A DNA stretch of 5,452 nucleotides, from assembly GCA_030151925.1 (NCBI GenBank), contig JASLCY010000305.1, forward strand, positions 1 through 5,452, read 5' to 3'. Source of the stretch: Oligoflexus sp. GTDB lineage: Bacteria; Bdellovibrionota_B; Oligoflexia; Oligoflexales; Oligoflexaceae. How positions within the stretch are numbered: the stretch's first letter is position 1; every line of letters begins with the position of its first letter. Below the pieces are notes generated by a model. It saw only the letters and a program-made list of their open reading frames with translations. It was not told where the DNA came from and ran no database searches. The position numbers and the translations under genes were made by a program. This document shows positions 1 to 5,452 of the stretch, one piece after another.

Positions 1-52
1 TACAAGACAGCAGCATGAGACTCAGCGAGAGCAGTGCGAAATAACGTGTCAA
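1..52 (-). CDS. Partial lipoprotein, N-terminal signal peptide only
   Basis: Only the first 17 codons are inside the window; the gene continues past the left edge. Reading the minus strand from TTG at 52-50 gives MTRYFALLSLSLMLLSC. This is a short basic start, a hydrophobic core, and a cysteine preceded by L-L-S, as expected for a lipoprotein signal peptide cut by signal peptidase II with Cys17 as the lipidated residue. A strong Shine-Dalgarno sequence (TAAGGAG, 59-65) sits 6 bases before the TTG, and this is what decides the start; the Met at codon 13 would destroy the signal peptide. The gene diverges from the M23-like gene to the right. The mature protein is not visible, so no function can be given. 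A chance match is possible because the frame is so short, but ribosome site, start and lipobox agree. Confidence 0.6.
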   Translation of the reverse strand, partial: MTRYFALLSLSLMLLSC

Positions 53-58
53 GGTAAG

Positions 59-65
59 CTCCTTA
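59..65 (-). promoter_or_regulatory. Shine-Dalgarno site of the partial lipoprotein
   Basis: TAAGGAG on the minus strand ends 6 bases before the TTG at 52. It is the main support for a TTG start. No convincing -35/-10 pair was found upstream. A TATATA lies at about 70-75 on the minus strand but has no matching -35 box. Confidence 0.55.
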
Positions 66-253
66 CAGTTATATAGGGGTACGGATTCTATTTAGGCCCC
101 TACTCCTTCTGACATTCAGGGAGGAACGTCAAACAGAAATACTGGTTTCGGGCGACGTAAAATCGGGAAAGACCATAGAATTCATTGCCTTGCATCTTAT
201 TCATGAAAAATATAGCCGGGCCTGATCCCGAGCGCCGAGGAGCCGCAAACCCC
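66..253. other. Divergent intergenic region
   Basis: This stretch separates the minus-strand partial lipoprotein from the plus-strand M23-like gene and should carry promoters for both. A short inverted repeat, TAGGGG (74-79) and CCCCTA (97-102), has a 17-base loop. TAAAAT at 158-163 on the plus strand resembles a -10 box (5 of 6 bases) but has no clear -35 at 16-18 bases. GAGGAG at 237-242 is a possible ribosome site for the start at 254. If the M23-like gene starts earlier, at 203 or 185, the right end of this stretch is coding. No RNA gene or other frame of note was seen. Confidence 0.4.
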
Positions 254-820
254 ATGTTCCACCCGGTTTTGAAATTCCCCTCCCCGCCTCTCCTTCTGGA
301 CTTCAGCCCGGAAGGAGCCGGGAATCCGACCGGCGCTCCCTACACCATAGGCCGTTACAACGAGAATCGCGCCGGACATTATCAGCAGGATCTCTTTCAA
401 CGTCATGCACGCCATTATCATGTGGGGATTGACCTGGGAGCCCCGGCCGGCACGCCTCTCCATGCCTTTACCGATGGTTTTGTCCTGCATTTTGCCGATA
501 ACGCGGCCCCCGGCGATTACGGCCCGACGCTCGTCACCCAGCATCGCGTGGATGGAAAAACGCTTTATGTCCTGTGGGGGCATCTGAGCCGGAAGTCTTT
601 GGACGGGCAATTCCCGGGACGGGAGATCAAGGCTGGGGAAGTCTTCGCCTGGATAGGCGATGAAACGGAAAACGGCGGATGGCCGCCGCATGCTCACGTG
701 CAATTAAGCTGGGAAAAACCTGCGAAAGCGGACCTGCCCGGAGTGGTCTCAGCGGCGGAACTCAGCGAGGCGCTCGAAAGATATCCCGACCCTCGCCTTA
801 TCCTCGGCCCGCTGTATTAG
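254..820 (+). CDS. M23-family metallopeptidase-fold protein without signal peptide
   Basis: The protein has 188 residues when started at ATG 254. It carries the LytM/lysostaphin-type signature in order: HVGID (His56, Asp60, zinc ligands), the loop motif WGHLS (His110), and PPHAHVQL (His146 catalytic-type, His148 zinc ligand). The surrounding segments AGTPLHA, FADNAAPGDYGPT and NGGWPPH resemble the subgroup of M23 proteins also found as a domain fused to class III aminotransferases. M23 enzymes are usually zinc endopeptidases acting on peptidoglycan cross-bridges, but no signal peptide or membrane segment is visible with any start, so the substrate and compartment are uncertain. The C-terminus (PGVV...YPDPRLILG) is a conserved-looking tail of the same subgroup. 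ATG 254 is preferred because family-like sequence (FHPVLKF) begins there and GAGGAG lies 11 bases upstream. ATG 203 and TTG 185 remain in frame but lack a ribosome site. The gene converges on the oxidase gene with a 9-base gap. Confidence 0.82.
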   Translation: MFHPVLKFPSPPLLLDFSPEGAGNPTGAPYTIGRYNENRAGHYQQDLFQRHARHYHVGIDLGAPAGTPLHAFTDGFVLHFADNAAPGDYGPTLVTQHRVDGKTLYVLWGHLSRKSLDGQFPGREIKAGEVFAWIGDETENGGWPPHAHVQLSWEKPAKADLPGVVSAAELSEALERYPDPRLILGPLY

Positions 821-829
821 GGCTCGTAT

Positions 830-2989
830 TCAAGTCCCCAAACCGACGATCCTCGAGACCGAAGGCACGCCCTTATTATCGATCAGGAAGAGATGATAAT
901 AACCGGGTGTGGCGATGTTCGCGTTCTTCGGCATCGTCACGCTGATCGAGCTCGAGCCGTTCACCGTGAAATCCAGGGGAATATACCGCTGCTCGAAGTT
1001 GAAGGAGTGCGTGACGGCGCCGGTTTTGATCAACACGACTTTGCTGACGCTGCCGGCGAAATTCACTTCGGACTTCTGGTTATAGTCGAGCTTGCTCGCC
1101 ACGTTGGTGATCGCAGGGCGCGCCGCGAGGTTGCCGTTCGTATCGAAGAGATAAGGGGGATAATAGATCTCGGCGTTCAGGTTCACCAGAGGGCCCGGCG
1201 CGCCGCCGCCGCCGACCAGCACCGAAGCGTCGGGCAGCAGGAGCGCGGTCGAATGGTAGAGACGGGCTACGGCTGCCGAGCTCAGAGGCCTGAAGGTCTT
1301 GGTCTTCGGACTCCACATTTCCGCGGTGAGGACGGGATCGGTCAACTCATTGGTGATGCCGCTGCCGCCGGTGATCAGGACCTCGCCCGAGGGCAGGACC
1401 GTGGAGGTCGCCCAAATCCTATCGTAGGCCATGGGGGTAACGTTGCTGACGACCGGCTTCCCGCTCGAGATATCCACGGTGATAGCCTGATCGGATCCAC
1501 GTCCATCAAGATGTCCGTTGAAATCGCCGCCGGCTTGCAGGATCTTGCCGACGTCGTACATCACGGCCGTGGAGATGTAATCGCGCGTGTTGCCGGGCAG
1601 GTTGCCGAGATCGGTGATCGTGCCGCTGCCGGCCGGATCGATCTCGTACATCTTATCGCCGCTCATGCCGAAGACTTTGCCGTTGACCGGATTCACGAAG
1701 TTGCGCGGATACCACCACTTCGCCTCGTTATCGTTCAGGATAGAGCTGTTCGAAGCGCCGATCAGCGTGCGCCAGCTGTTATTGGCGCGCGTGTAGACTT
1801 CGGGCGAAAGGGAGATATTCTTCGTGCCGTCCACGCCGCCGTATATCATGACCTCGCCGCTGGGCAAAGTCGTGGACGTCGCGTACCAGCGCGCCAGGCT
1901 CAGGTTCGGGCCGCGCTCGAGGCCTTGATCGTTCACGCGGAGGAAGAGGGTATCTTTGATGCCGGCGTTGGTGTTCGGCGCATCGCGCATATCGCCGCCG
2001 GAGATCAGGACGTTGCCGGTGCTCGGCAGGATGATAGGCGAACCGCAGAAGGAGTCGACCCTGTAGGTGTTATTGAGCGTGAAGTGGGAATCGGTTCCGG
2101 TGCCTTGGCTCGGATTCCAGATATCGTAGTAGAGCCTGGCGGTCTGCTCGCCGTTTTTATCCGTACCGAAACTCAGGACCTTGCCGTTCGGCATCAGCAC
2201 GGTGTGGATAGGGATCACCGGCCACTTGATCTGCGAGCTCCACTTACCGACCGCGACCGGCCGCGTATCGCTTGGTTTCGCGGGCGGGTGGCCGCCGGTA
2301 TTCGAACTCCAGAGAACCTTGCCGCCCTTGTCGTACAAAACGAAGGCGCCCTGATTGGTGATCTGCGCGCGAGCCGCGCCCGAGCCGGCCGTGTTGCTGG
2401 CCCAGAGGGCCTGGTTGCCGTCCTTGTAAACGACGAGGTTGCCGTCGGATTGGAAGGAGGCGCGGACTCCGCCGGTATTATAAGTGCCGGAGGCCCACAA
2501 CGCGCGTGAAGGCTTGTCGCCAACGTGGTTGTTCTGTTTATCGACGTCGCGGCCGATGTAATAAAGGACGAGGTTGCCGTCCTGCTGATAGATCACCGTG
2601 AAGCGGCCATCGGTCGAAGTAATGCTTTGGCCTGGATTGAGCGTCTGGCCCGACGTGAGGGAGTTGGTGGCGGTGAAGGCGTCCGGCGCGTTCACGTCCG
2701 GCGGGTTGGGCTGCGTCCCGTCGGAATCCGTCGTGGTACTGGTGCCGTCCGGGGTCGTGGTGGTAGTCGTCTTGCTGCCCGGCGTGGTCGTGATAGTCGA
2801 CGATTCGCCGCTGTTATTCACGCTCGTCGCTTTCCCGTCCTCTTGGGTCTGGGTCTTTTCGCCTTTGGTATCGGCGCTGTTGATATCGGGAGCGGGACCA
2901 TCGAGGTCGTGGCTGGCTTTAACGCTTTTGCACGACTGAGTGCCGAGGAGAAGAGTAGTCGCAAGGGTAGGAATTATGAACGCCTTCAT
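830..2989 (-). CDS. Lipoprotein with B-lectin domain and galactose/glyoxal-oxidase-like copper radical oxidase
   Basis: The protein has 719 residues. Residues 1-20 form a signal peptide ending TQSC, with Cys20 the likely lipidated residue; Thr at -3 is atypical for a lipobox. Residues 25-105 are a Thr/Ser/Asp-rich linker. Residues 106-235 are a bulb-type lectin domain of three repeats: two intact QxDxNxVxY mannose-type motifs (135-143, 180-188) and a degenerate third (211-219), each followed by LWAS or LWSS. Residues 245-610 form a kelch-like propeller with repeated LPxGxVLxxGG strands, and 625-719 match the early-set (DUF1929) domain of galactose oxidase. The copper-site residues line up: Cys315 (DSFCG) and Tyr369 (ARWY) for the thioether cross-link, Tyr578-His579 (RLYHS), and His661 (THSFN). 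The stacking Trp of galactose oxidase is replaced by Asp387, so a glyoxal-oxidase-like or other specificity is likelier. Known family members oxidise alcohols or aldehydes with O2, giving H2O2. ATG 2989 is chosen over TTG 2992 because GGAGG lies 5 bases before it. Confidence 0.88.
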   Translation of the reverse strand: MKAFIIPTLATTLLLGTQSCKSVKASHDLDGPAPDINSADTKGEKTQTQEDGKATSVNNSGESSTITTTPGSKTTTTTTPDGTSTTTDSDGTQPNPPDVNAPDAFTATNSLTSGQTLNPGQSITSTDGRFTVIYQQDGNLVLYYIGRDVDKQNNHVGDKPSRALWASGTYNTGGVRASFQSDGNLVVYKDGNQALWASNTAGSGAARAQITNQGAFVLYDKGGKVLWSSNTGGHPPAKPSDTRPVAVGKWSSQIKWPVIPIHTVLMPNGKVLSFGTDKNGEQTARLYYDIWNPSQGTGTDSHFTLNNTYRVDSFCGSPIILPSTGNVLISGGDMRDAPNTNAGIKDTLFLRVNDQGLERGPNLSLARWYATSTTLPSGEVMIYGGVDGTKNISLSPEVYTRANNSWRTLIGASNSSILNDNEAKWWYPRNFVNPVNGKVFGMSGDKMYEIDPAGSGTITDLGNLPGNTRDYISTAVMYDVGKILQAGGDFNGHLDGRGSDQAITVDISSGKPVVSNVTPMAYDRIWATSTVLPSGEVLITGGSGITNELTDPVLTAEMWSPKTKTFRPLSSAAVARLYHSTALLLPDASVLVGGGGAPGPLVNLNAEIYYPPYLFDTNGNLAARPAITNVASKLDYNQKSEVNFAGSVSKVVLIKTGAVTHSFNFEQRYIPLDFTVNGSSSISVTMPKNANIATPGYYHLFLIDNKGVPSVSRIVGLGT

Positions 2990-2991
2990 CA

Positions 2992-3053
2992 AAACCTCCG
3001 GACCATTTTTAGCTAGATAAAGATCCTAGCATAAAAAAGCGGTCCGGAGGTTT
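2992..3053 (-). promoter_or_regulatory. Long inverted repeat over the oxidase ribosome site; candidate RBS-masking hairpin or terminator
   Basis: Bases 2992-3004 are a perfect 13-base inverted match to 3041-3053 (core CCTCCGGACC / GGTCCGGAGG). The 36-base interior also folds: GCTAG (3012-3016) pairs with CTAGC (3026-3030), and the T run 3006-3010 can pair with the A run 3033-3038, giving about 23 possible pairs in 62 bases. In minus-strand mRNA the distal arm contains the GGAGG of the oxidase gene, so the proximal arm is an anti-Shine-Dalgarno sequence. An alternative or additional role is as an intrinsic terminator for the helicase, since the stem is GC-rich and is followed by a short T run (TTTTG). 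The structure occupies most of the 82-base helicase-oxidase gap. No convincing -10/-35 pair was seen in that gap. Confidence 0.7.
2995..2999 (-). promoter_or_regulatory. Shine-Dalgarno site of the oxidase lipoprotein
   Basis: GGAGG on the minus strand lies 5 bases before ATG 2989 but only 2 bases before the in-frame TTG 2992, so it selects the ATG. The site is wholly inside the right-hand arm (in mRNA order) of the inverted repeat at 2992-3053 and could be hidden by pairing. Confidence 0.75.
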
Positions 3054-3071
3054 CCGAAAGAGGGCTAAAGT

Positions 3072-4703
3072 TTATTTGCCAGCAAAAGGGCGACCGGCCT
3101 TGGCTTTGAGCTTTTTCTCGCGAGTCGTCTCGGTCAGCTCACGCACCAGATCCTTGGTCTCTTTGGCGAACGGCTTATCGACGCGGCTGAGGGCCCGGCT
3201 GTGTTCTGGTCGAGTTGGCATAGGGCGACGGGTCCTAGGGCCCTGAGAATCACCATGGTCTCTCTCGAAACGGGGGCCTTTATCGCCGAAACGAGGACGT
3301 CTCTCGAAACGATCGCCTCTGTCGCCGCGTCCTTGAGCGGAGCCGAAGCGGCCGCGAGGGCCTTTGTCATCCTTAAACGCGGGCGCGACGCGCTCCGGTT
3401 CGCGATCTTCGAAGATCTCCGGGAACGTGAGCGCCAGGAAGCGGCCCGCGATCTCCTCGGGCGACATCGCCGCGAGCGCTTCTTTCCATTCGGTGTTCAT
3501 CGATTCCACGGCGCGGGAGTAAATCGCTTCCTGGCCCTGGAACTTGCTGAGCATCAGACCGACCTTCTTCGCGCCGAGCTCACGGCGGGTCGGGATGATG
3601 CCTTCGATGAGCTGGCTCTTGGTGAGGCGTTCGATCTGCGCGATCAAACCACGCTGGCGAGGCGCCACCAGGCTCATCGCGACGCCGGACTTACCGCAGC
3701 GCGCGGTACGGCCGATGCGGTGGACGTAGCTATCGAGCTCTCTCGGGATCGAGTAGTTGATCACGTGCGTCACGTCCTTGACGTCGAGGCCGCGGGCGGC
3801 GACGTCGGTACAGACGAGGAGCTTCACCTTGCGTTCGCGGAACGCCTTCATCGTCGTCTCGCGAGCGGCCTGGCTCTTGTCGCCGTGCAGGGAGTCCACG
3901 CGATAACCGCGATCCATGAGGTACATGGTGATATCGGTCACGAGCGCCTTGGTCTGGCAGAAGACGATGCCGTAGAAGTCATCGGCCTGGTCGATGAGCT
4001 TGCGGAGGACTTCCGGCTTGTTGCTCTCGTGCGTGATGTAATATTTCTGCTCGATATTGGTCGGGACTTTTTCCGTGCGATTCACCGCGACCTGGCGAGG
4101 GTCCTTGAGGTACGTGTCGGCCACGCGGCGGACTTCGGGACTCATCGTCGCCGAGAACAACCAGGTGTGGGCCTGGCCGGCCGGGACGCTGTCGAGGATA
4201 GCGGTGAGCTCGTCTTTGAAGCCCATCGAGATCATCTCGTCCGCTTCGTCCAGGATCAGGACTTGCAGGTGATCGAGTTTGAGCGAGCCGCGACGGATGT
4301 GATCGCAGATCCGGCCCGGAGTGCCGACCACGACCGGCATGCCGCGATAGAGGCCGCGGTGCTGATCGTCATAACTCGCGCCGCCGTAGATGGGCAGAGC
4401 TTGGACGCCGCGGTACTTGCCGAGGAGATTGACTTGATCGGTGACCTGCATCGCGAGCTCGCGCGTCGGGCAGAGGATCAGGGCCTGCACCGCACGAAGC
4501 TTGGGATCGATCTGCTCGATCATGGGGATAGAGAAGGTCGCGGTCTTGCCGGTGCCTGTCGCGGCGAGACCGAGGAAGTCTCCGCTTTCCGCGAGGAGGA
4601 TGGGCAACGCTTCGGCCTGGATCGGGCTTGGAGTCGTGAACCCCAGGTCGTTGATCGCGCGCAGGACTTCGGGACTCAGATTCAATTCGGTAAATGATTG
4701 CAA
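3072..4703 (-). CDS. DEAD-box ATP-dependent RNA helicase
   Basis: The protein has 543 residues and all core motifs: Q motif GFTTPSPIQ (21-29), Walker A AATGTGKT (47-54), PTRELA (79-84), TPGR (128-131), DEAD (152-155), SAT (184-186), ARGLDV (303-308) and HRIGRTARCG (328-337). These form two RecA-like domains that use ATP to unwind or remodel short RNA duplexes in the cytoplasm, typically in ribosome assembly, mRNA decay or cold adaptation. Residues 365-435 are a helical extension. Residues 440-505 are a basic, Arg/Gly-rich, probably disordered tail with RFER repeated 13 residues apart (a 12-base direct repeat at 3261-3272 and 3300-3311), which probably binds RNA. The tail is not an obvious DbpA-type RNA-binding domain, so the family member (DeaD/CsdA, RhlE or another) is left open. 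TTG 4703 is chosen because MQSFTELNLSPEVLRAI matches the usual family N-terminus, an in-frame stop lies at 4719-4721, and GAGAG sits 7 bases upstream. Confidence 0.95.
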   Translation of the reverse strand: MQSFTELNLSPEVLRAINDLGFTTPSPIQAEALPILLAESGDFLGLAATGTGKTATFSIPMIEQIDPKLRAVQALILCPTRELAMQVTDQVNLLGKYRGVQALPIYGGASYDDQHRGLYRGMPVVVGTPGRICDHIRRGSLKLDHLQVLILDEADEMISMGFKDELTAILDSVPAGQAHTWLFSATMSPEVRRVADTYLKDPRQVAVNRTEKVPTNIEQKYYITHESNKPEVLRKLIDQADDFYGIVFCQTKALVTDITMYLMDRGYRVDSLHGDKSQAARETTMKAFRERKVKLLVCTDVAARGLDVKDVTHVINYSIPRELDSYVHRIGRTARCGKSGVAMSLVAPRQRGLIAQIERLTKSQLIEGIIPTRRELGAKKVGLMLSKFQGQEAIYSRAVESMNTEWKEALAAMSPEEIAGRFLALTFPEIFEDREPERVAPAFKDDKGPRGRFGSAQGRGDRGDRFERRPRFGDKGPRFERDHGDSQGPRTRRPMPTRPEHSRALSRVDKPFAKETKDLVRELTETTREKKLKAKAGRPFAGK

Positions 4704-4710
4704 AGGGATA

Positions 4711-4715
4711 CTCTC
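4711..4715 (-). promoter_or_regulatory. Weak Shine-Dalgarno site supporting the helicase TTG start
   Basis: GAGAG on the minus strand lies 7 bases before TTG 4703. It overlaps the edge of a small inverted repeat (CAGCCT 4715-4720 and AGGCTG 4722-4727), which could form only a very tight hairpin. A non-AUG start with a modest ribosome site suggests restrained translation. Confidence 0.4.
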
Positions 4716-4764
4716 AGCCTAAGGCTGCAGGCTTCATGAGGAAAGACTGCATCGGTTGTAAGGA

Positions 4765-4796
4765 GGGGATATAGGGGCGAATTCCCCTCGGTCCCC
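4765..4796 (-). promoter_or_regulatory. Two-tier hairpin in the helicase leader
   Basis: In minus-strand RNA, GGGG (4793-4796) can pair with CCCC (4765-4768), and inside it AGGGG (4784-4788) pairs with CCCCT (4773-4777). A symmetric 4 by 4 internal loop separates the two stems and a 6-base loop closes the inner one. It lies about 60 bases upstream of the helicase start. No riboswitch family is recognised. It could slow decay of the leader or respond to temperature or to the helicase itself; that is inference. Confidence 0.45.
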
Positions 4797-4832
4797 GATT
4801 TTCGCTGCACTGATACCATACTAAACAGGCGC

Positions 4833-4860
4833 AGGATAGGAGATTATTGCGAAATTTCAA
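4833..4860 (-). promoter_or_regulatory. Candidate sigma-70-type promoter for the helicase
   Basis: On the minus strand, TTGAAA (4855-4860, 5 of 6 to consensus) is followed after 16 bases by TATCCT (4833-4838, 4 of 6). It lies downstream of the ahcY hairpin and would give a leader of roughly 120 bases that includes the hairpin at 4765-4796. The match is moderate and other weak boxes exist nearby. Confidence 0.35.
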
Positions 4861-4890
4861 TAAAAGTCTCGGCCGGCTAGCCATTATGGG

Positions 4891-4926
4891 GAGAAGGAGG
4901 CCCGGGCGGGCCTCCCTTATTTTCTC
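4891..4926 (-). terminator. GC-rich hairpin after ahcY, probable terminator
   Basis: The arms GGAGGCCCG (4896-4904) and CGGGCCTCC (4907-4915) are perfect complements. GAGAA (4891-4895) and TTCTC (4922-4926) can add outer pairs. The hairpin begins 7 bases after the ahcY stop codon in the direction of transcription. In the ahcY direction the bases after the stem are pyrimidine-rich but not a clean T run (TTCTCCCC), whereas the plus-strand exit is T-rich (CTTATTTTC). It may therefore stop ahcY transcription weakly, or protect the mRNA 3' end, and block plus-strand reading more strongly. Confidence 0.6.
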
Positions 4927-4933
4927 GAAAAAC

Positions 4934-5452
4934 TCAGTATTTGTAATCGTCGTGTTTGAACGGCCCTTCGGCCTTCACGCCGATGTACTTCGCCTGGTCC
5001 GCGGTCAGCTGGGTGATCACGCCGCCGAAGCCTTCGACCATCTGGCGAGCGACCTCCTCGTCGAGCTTCTTCGGCAGGACCTTGACGGATACGGATTCGG
5101 CCTTCTTATCAGCCCATTTCTTGCCGTAAAGGTGCATCTGCGCGAGGACCTGGTTCGCGAACGAACCGTCCATGATGCGCGAAGGGTGGCCCGTCGCGTT
5201 ACCGAGGTTCACGAGGCGGCCTTCCGAGAGGAGGAGGATGTAATCATCTTCGTTCTTGGTGTCGCGGAAGATCTTGTGGACCTGGGGCTTGACTTCGCTC
5301 CACTCGTATTTCTCGCGGAGGAACTGCGTGTCGATCTCGTTATCGAAGTGGCCGATGTTACAGACCACCGCACCGGCTTTAACAGCGGCGAGCATGTGTT
5401 TGTCGCACACGTTGATGTTACCGGTCGTGGTGACGATGAGGTCGGTCGAAGC
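4934..5452 (-). CDS. ahcY: Adenosylhomocysteinase, C-terminal part
   Basis: The frame is open to the right edge, so the 172 residues seen are the C-terminal part of a protein normally about 430-475 long. The enzyme reversibly splits S-adenosylhomocysteine into adenosine and homocysteine, using bound NAD, in the cytosolic methyl cycle. Family segments in order, counted from the edge, are VTTTGN (7-12), [11 protein letters not shown] (about 31-41), a [21 protein letters not shown] block, [10 protein letters not shown], and the end [10 protein letters not shown] (163-172). In known structures the Lys and Tyr of this last segment (Lys166, Tyr170) reach the NAD of a neighbouring subunit. The short stretch after the VHKI segment and the VCDKHML segment resemble proteobacterial forms. 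A GTG at 5410 lies inside the conserved domain and is not a start. The start and any upstream regulation are outside the window. Confidence 0.96.
   Translation of the reverse strand, partial: ASTDLIVTTTGNINVCDKHMLAAVKAGAVVCNIGHFDNEIDTQFLREKYEWSEVKPQVHKIFRDTKNEDDYILLLSEGRLVNLGNATGHPSRIMDGSFANQVLAQMHLYGKKWADKKAESVSVKVLPKKLDEEVARQMVEGFGGVITQLTADQAKYIGVKAEGPFKHDDYKY

Larger units (their letters stand above)
4704..4933. other. Intergenic region between helicase and ahcY
   Basis: This 230-base gap holds, in the direction of transcription, the ahcY hairpin, a candidate promoter, and the structured helicase leader described in separate entries. No tRNA, small conserved gene or known riboswitch is recognised. 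A 12-codon plus-strand frame from ATG 4736 has no support. Confidence 0.6.

Noticed and set aside
47..52. TTGACA on the minus strand looks like a -35 box
   Set aside because: It coincides with the TTG start and second codon of the partial lipoprotein, and there is no -10 box 16-18 bases downstream.
74..102. TAGGGG/CCCCTA inverted repeat in the divergent region, and the shared ATATAGGGG word at 71-79 and 4769-4777
   Set aside because: The arms are short with a 17-base loop, and a single 9-base match over this length is compatible with chance. No regulator site is recognised.
197..703. Minus-strand open frame opposite the M23-like gene
   Set aside because: There is no recognisable domain and no ribosome site, and the plus strand carries the intact M23 zinc motifs.
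893..2509. Very long plus-strand open frame opposite the oxidase gene
   Set aside because: It is a mirror of the GC-biased codons of the real minus-strand gene. Its translation is rich in Arg, Ala, Asp, Val and Gly, with no domain, and it has no ribosome site.
2525..3016. Plus-strand frames opposite the Thr-rich linker of the oxidase, one with a Val-rich stretch resembling a membrane segment
   Set aside because: The Val-rich run is the complement of ACC/ACG threonine codons in the linker, not a real membrane protein.
3261..3311. 12-base direct repeat in the helicase gene
   Set aside because: It encodes the RFER repeat of the Arg/Gly-rich tail and is explained by protein composition rather than by a separate DNA element.
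3201..4697. Long plus-strand open frame opposite the helicase gene
   Set aside because: It has the same composition artefact. The minus strand here encodes every DEAD-box motif in order, so the opposite frame is a shadow.
4736..4774. Short plus-strand frame from ATG 4736 reading MRKDCIGCKEGI
   Set aside because: It is only 12 codons, has no ribosome site, and lies in the helicase leader on the opposite strand.
4875..4882. Eight-base palindrome GGCTAGCC
   Set aside because: It is a single copy, too short to call an operator, and not positioned at a supported promoter.

Overview
The window comes from a Gram-negative bacterium of moderately high GC. Its S-adenosylhomocysteinase tail is of the proteobacterial type, and it encodes two lipoprotein signal peptides. 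At least two genes appear to start with TTG. The genus cannot be fixed from the sequence; a delta-proteobacterial or Bdellovibrio-like lineage is possible but is only an impression.

Layout, left to right: (1) the first codons of a minus-strand gene beginning with TTG at 52 and running off the left edge, apparently a lipoprotein signal peptide; (2) a roughly 200-base divergent intergenic region; (3) a plus-strand M23-type metallopeptidase-fold protein ending at 820, with no visible signal peptide; (4) nine bases later, a convergent minus-strand 719-residue lipoprotein (830-2989) that joins a bulb-type lectin domain to a galactose/glyoxal-oxidase-type copper radical oxidase; (5) an 82-base gap almost filled by a long inverted repeat that includes the lipoprotein's ribosome binding site; (6) a minus-strand DEAD-box RNA helicase (3072-4703) with an arginine/glycine-rich tail; (7) a 230-base gap with a structured leader, a possible promoter and a GC-rich hairpin; (8) the C-terminal 172 residues of minus-strand ahcY, running off the right edge.

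ahcY, the helicase and the oxidase lipoprotein all lie on the minus strand but are unrelated in function. The hairpin after ahcY suggests the helicase is transcribed separately. Whether the oxidase is read from helicase mRNA or from its own promoter is the main regulatory question, because the 13-bp inverted repeat would hide its Shine-Dalgarno sequence only in read-through transcripts that carry both arms. ahcY (methyl cycle) and the helicase (RNA remodelling) are housekeeping genes. The oxidase and the partial lipoprotein probably act at the cell envelope.

I see no mobile element, CRISPR array, tRNA or rRNA, and no clear defence system. The most noteworthy items are the lectin plus copper-oxidase lipoprotein and the hairpin over its start site.
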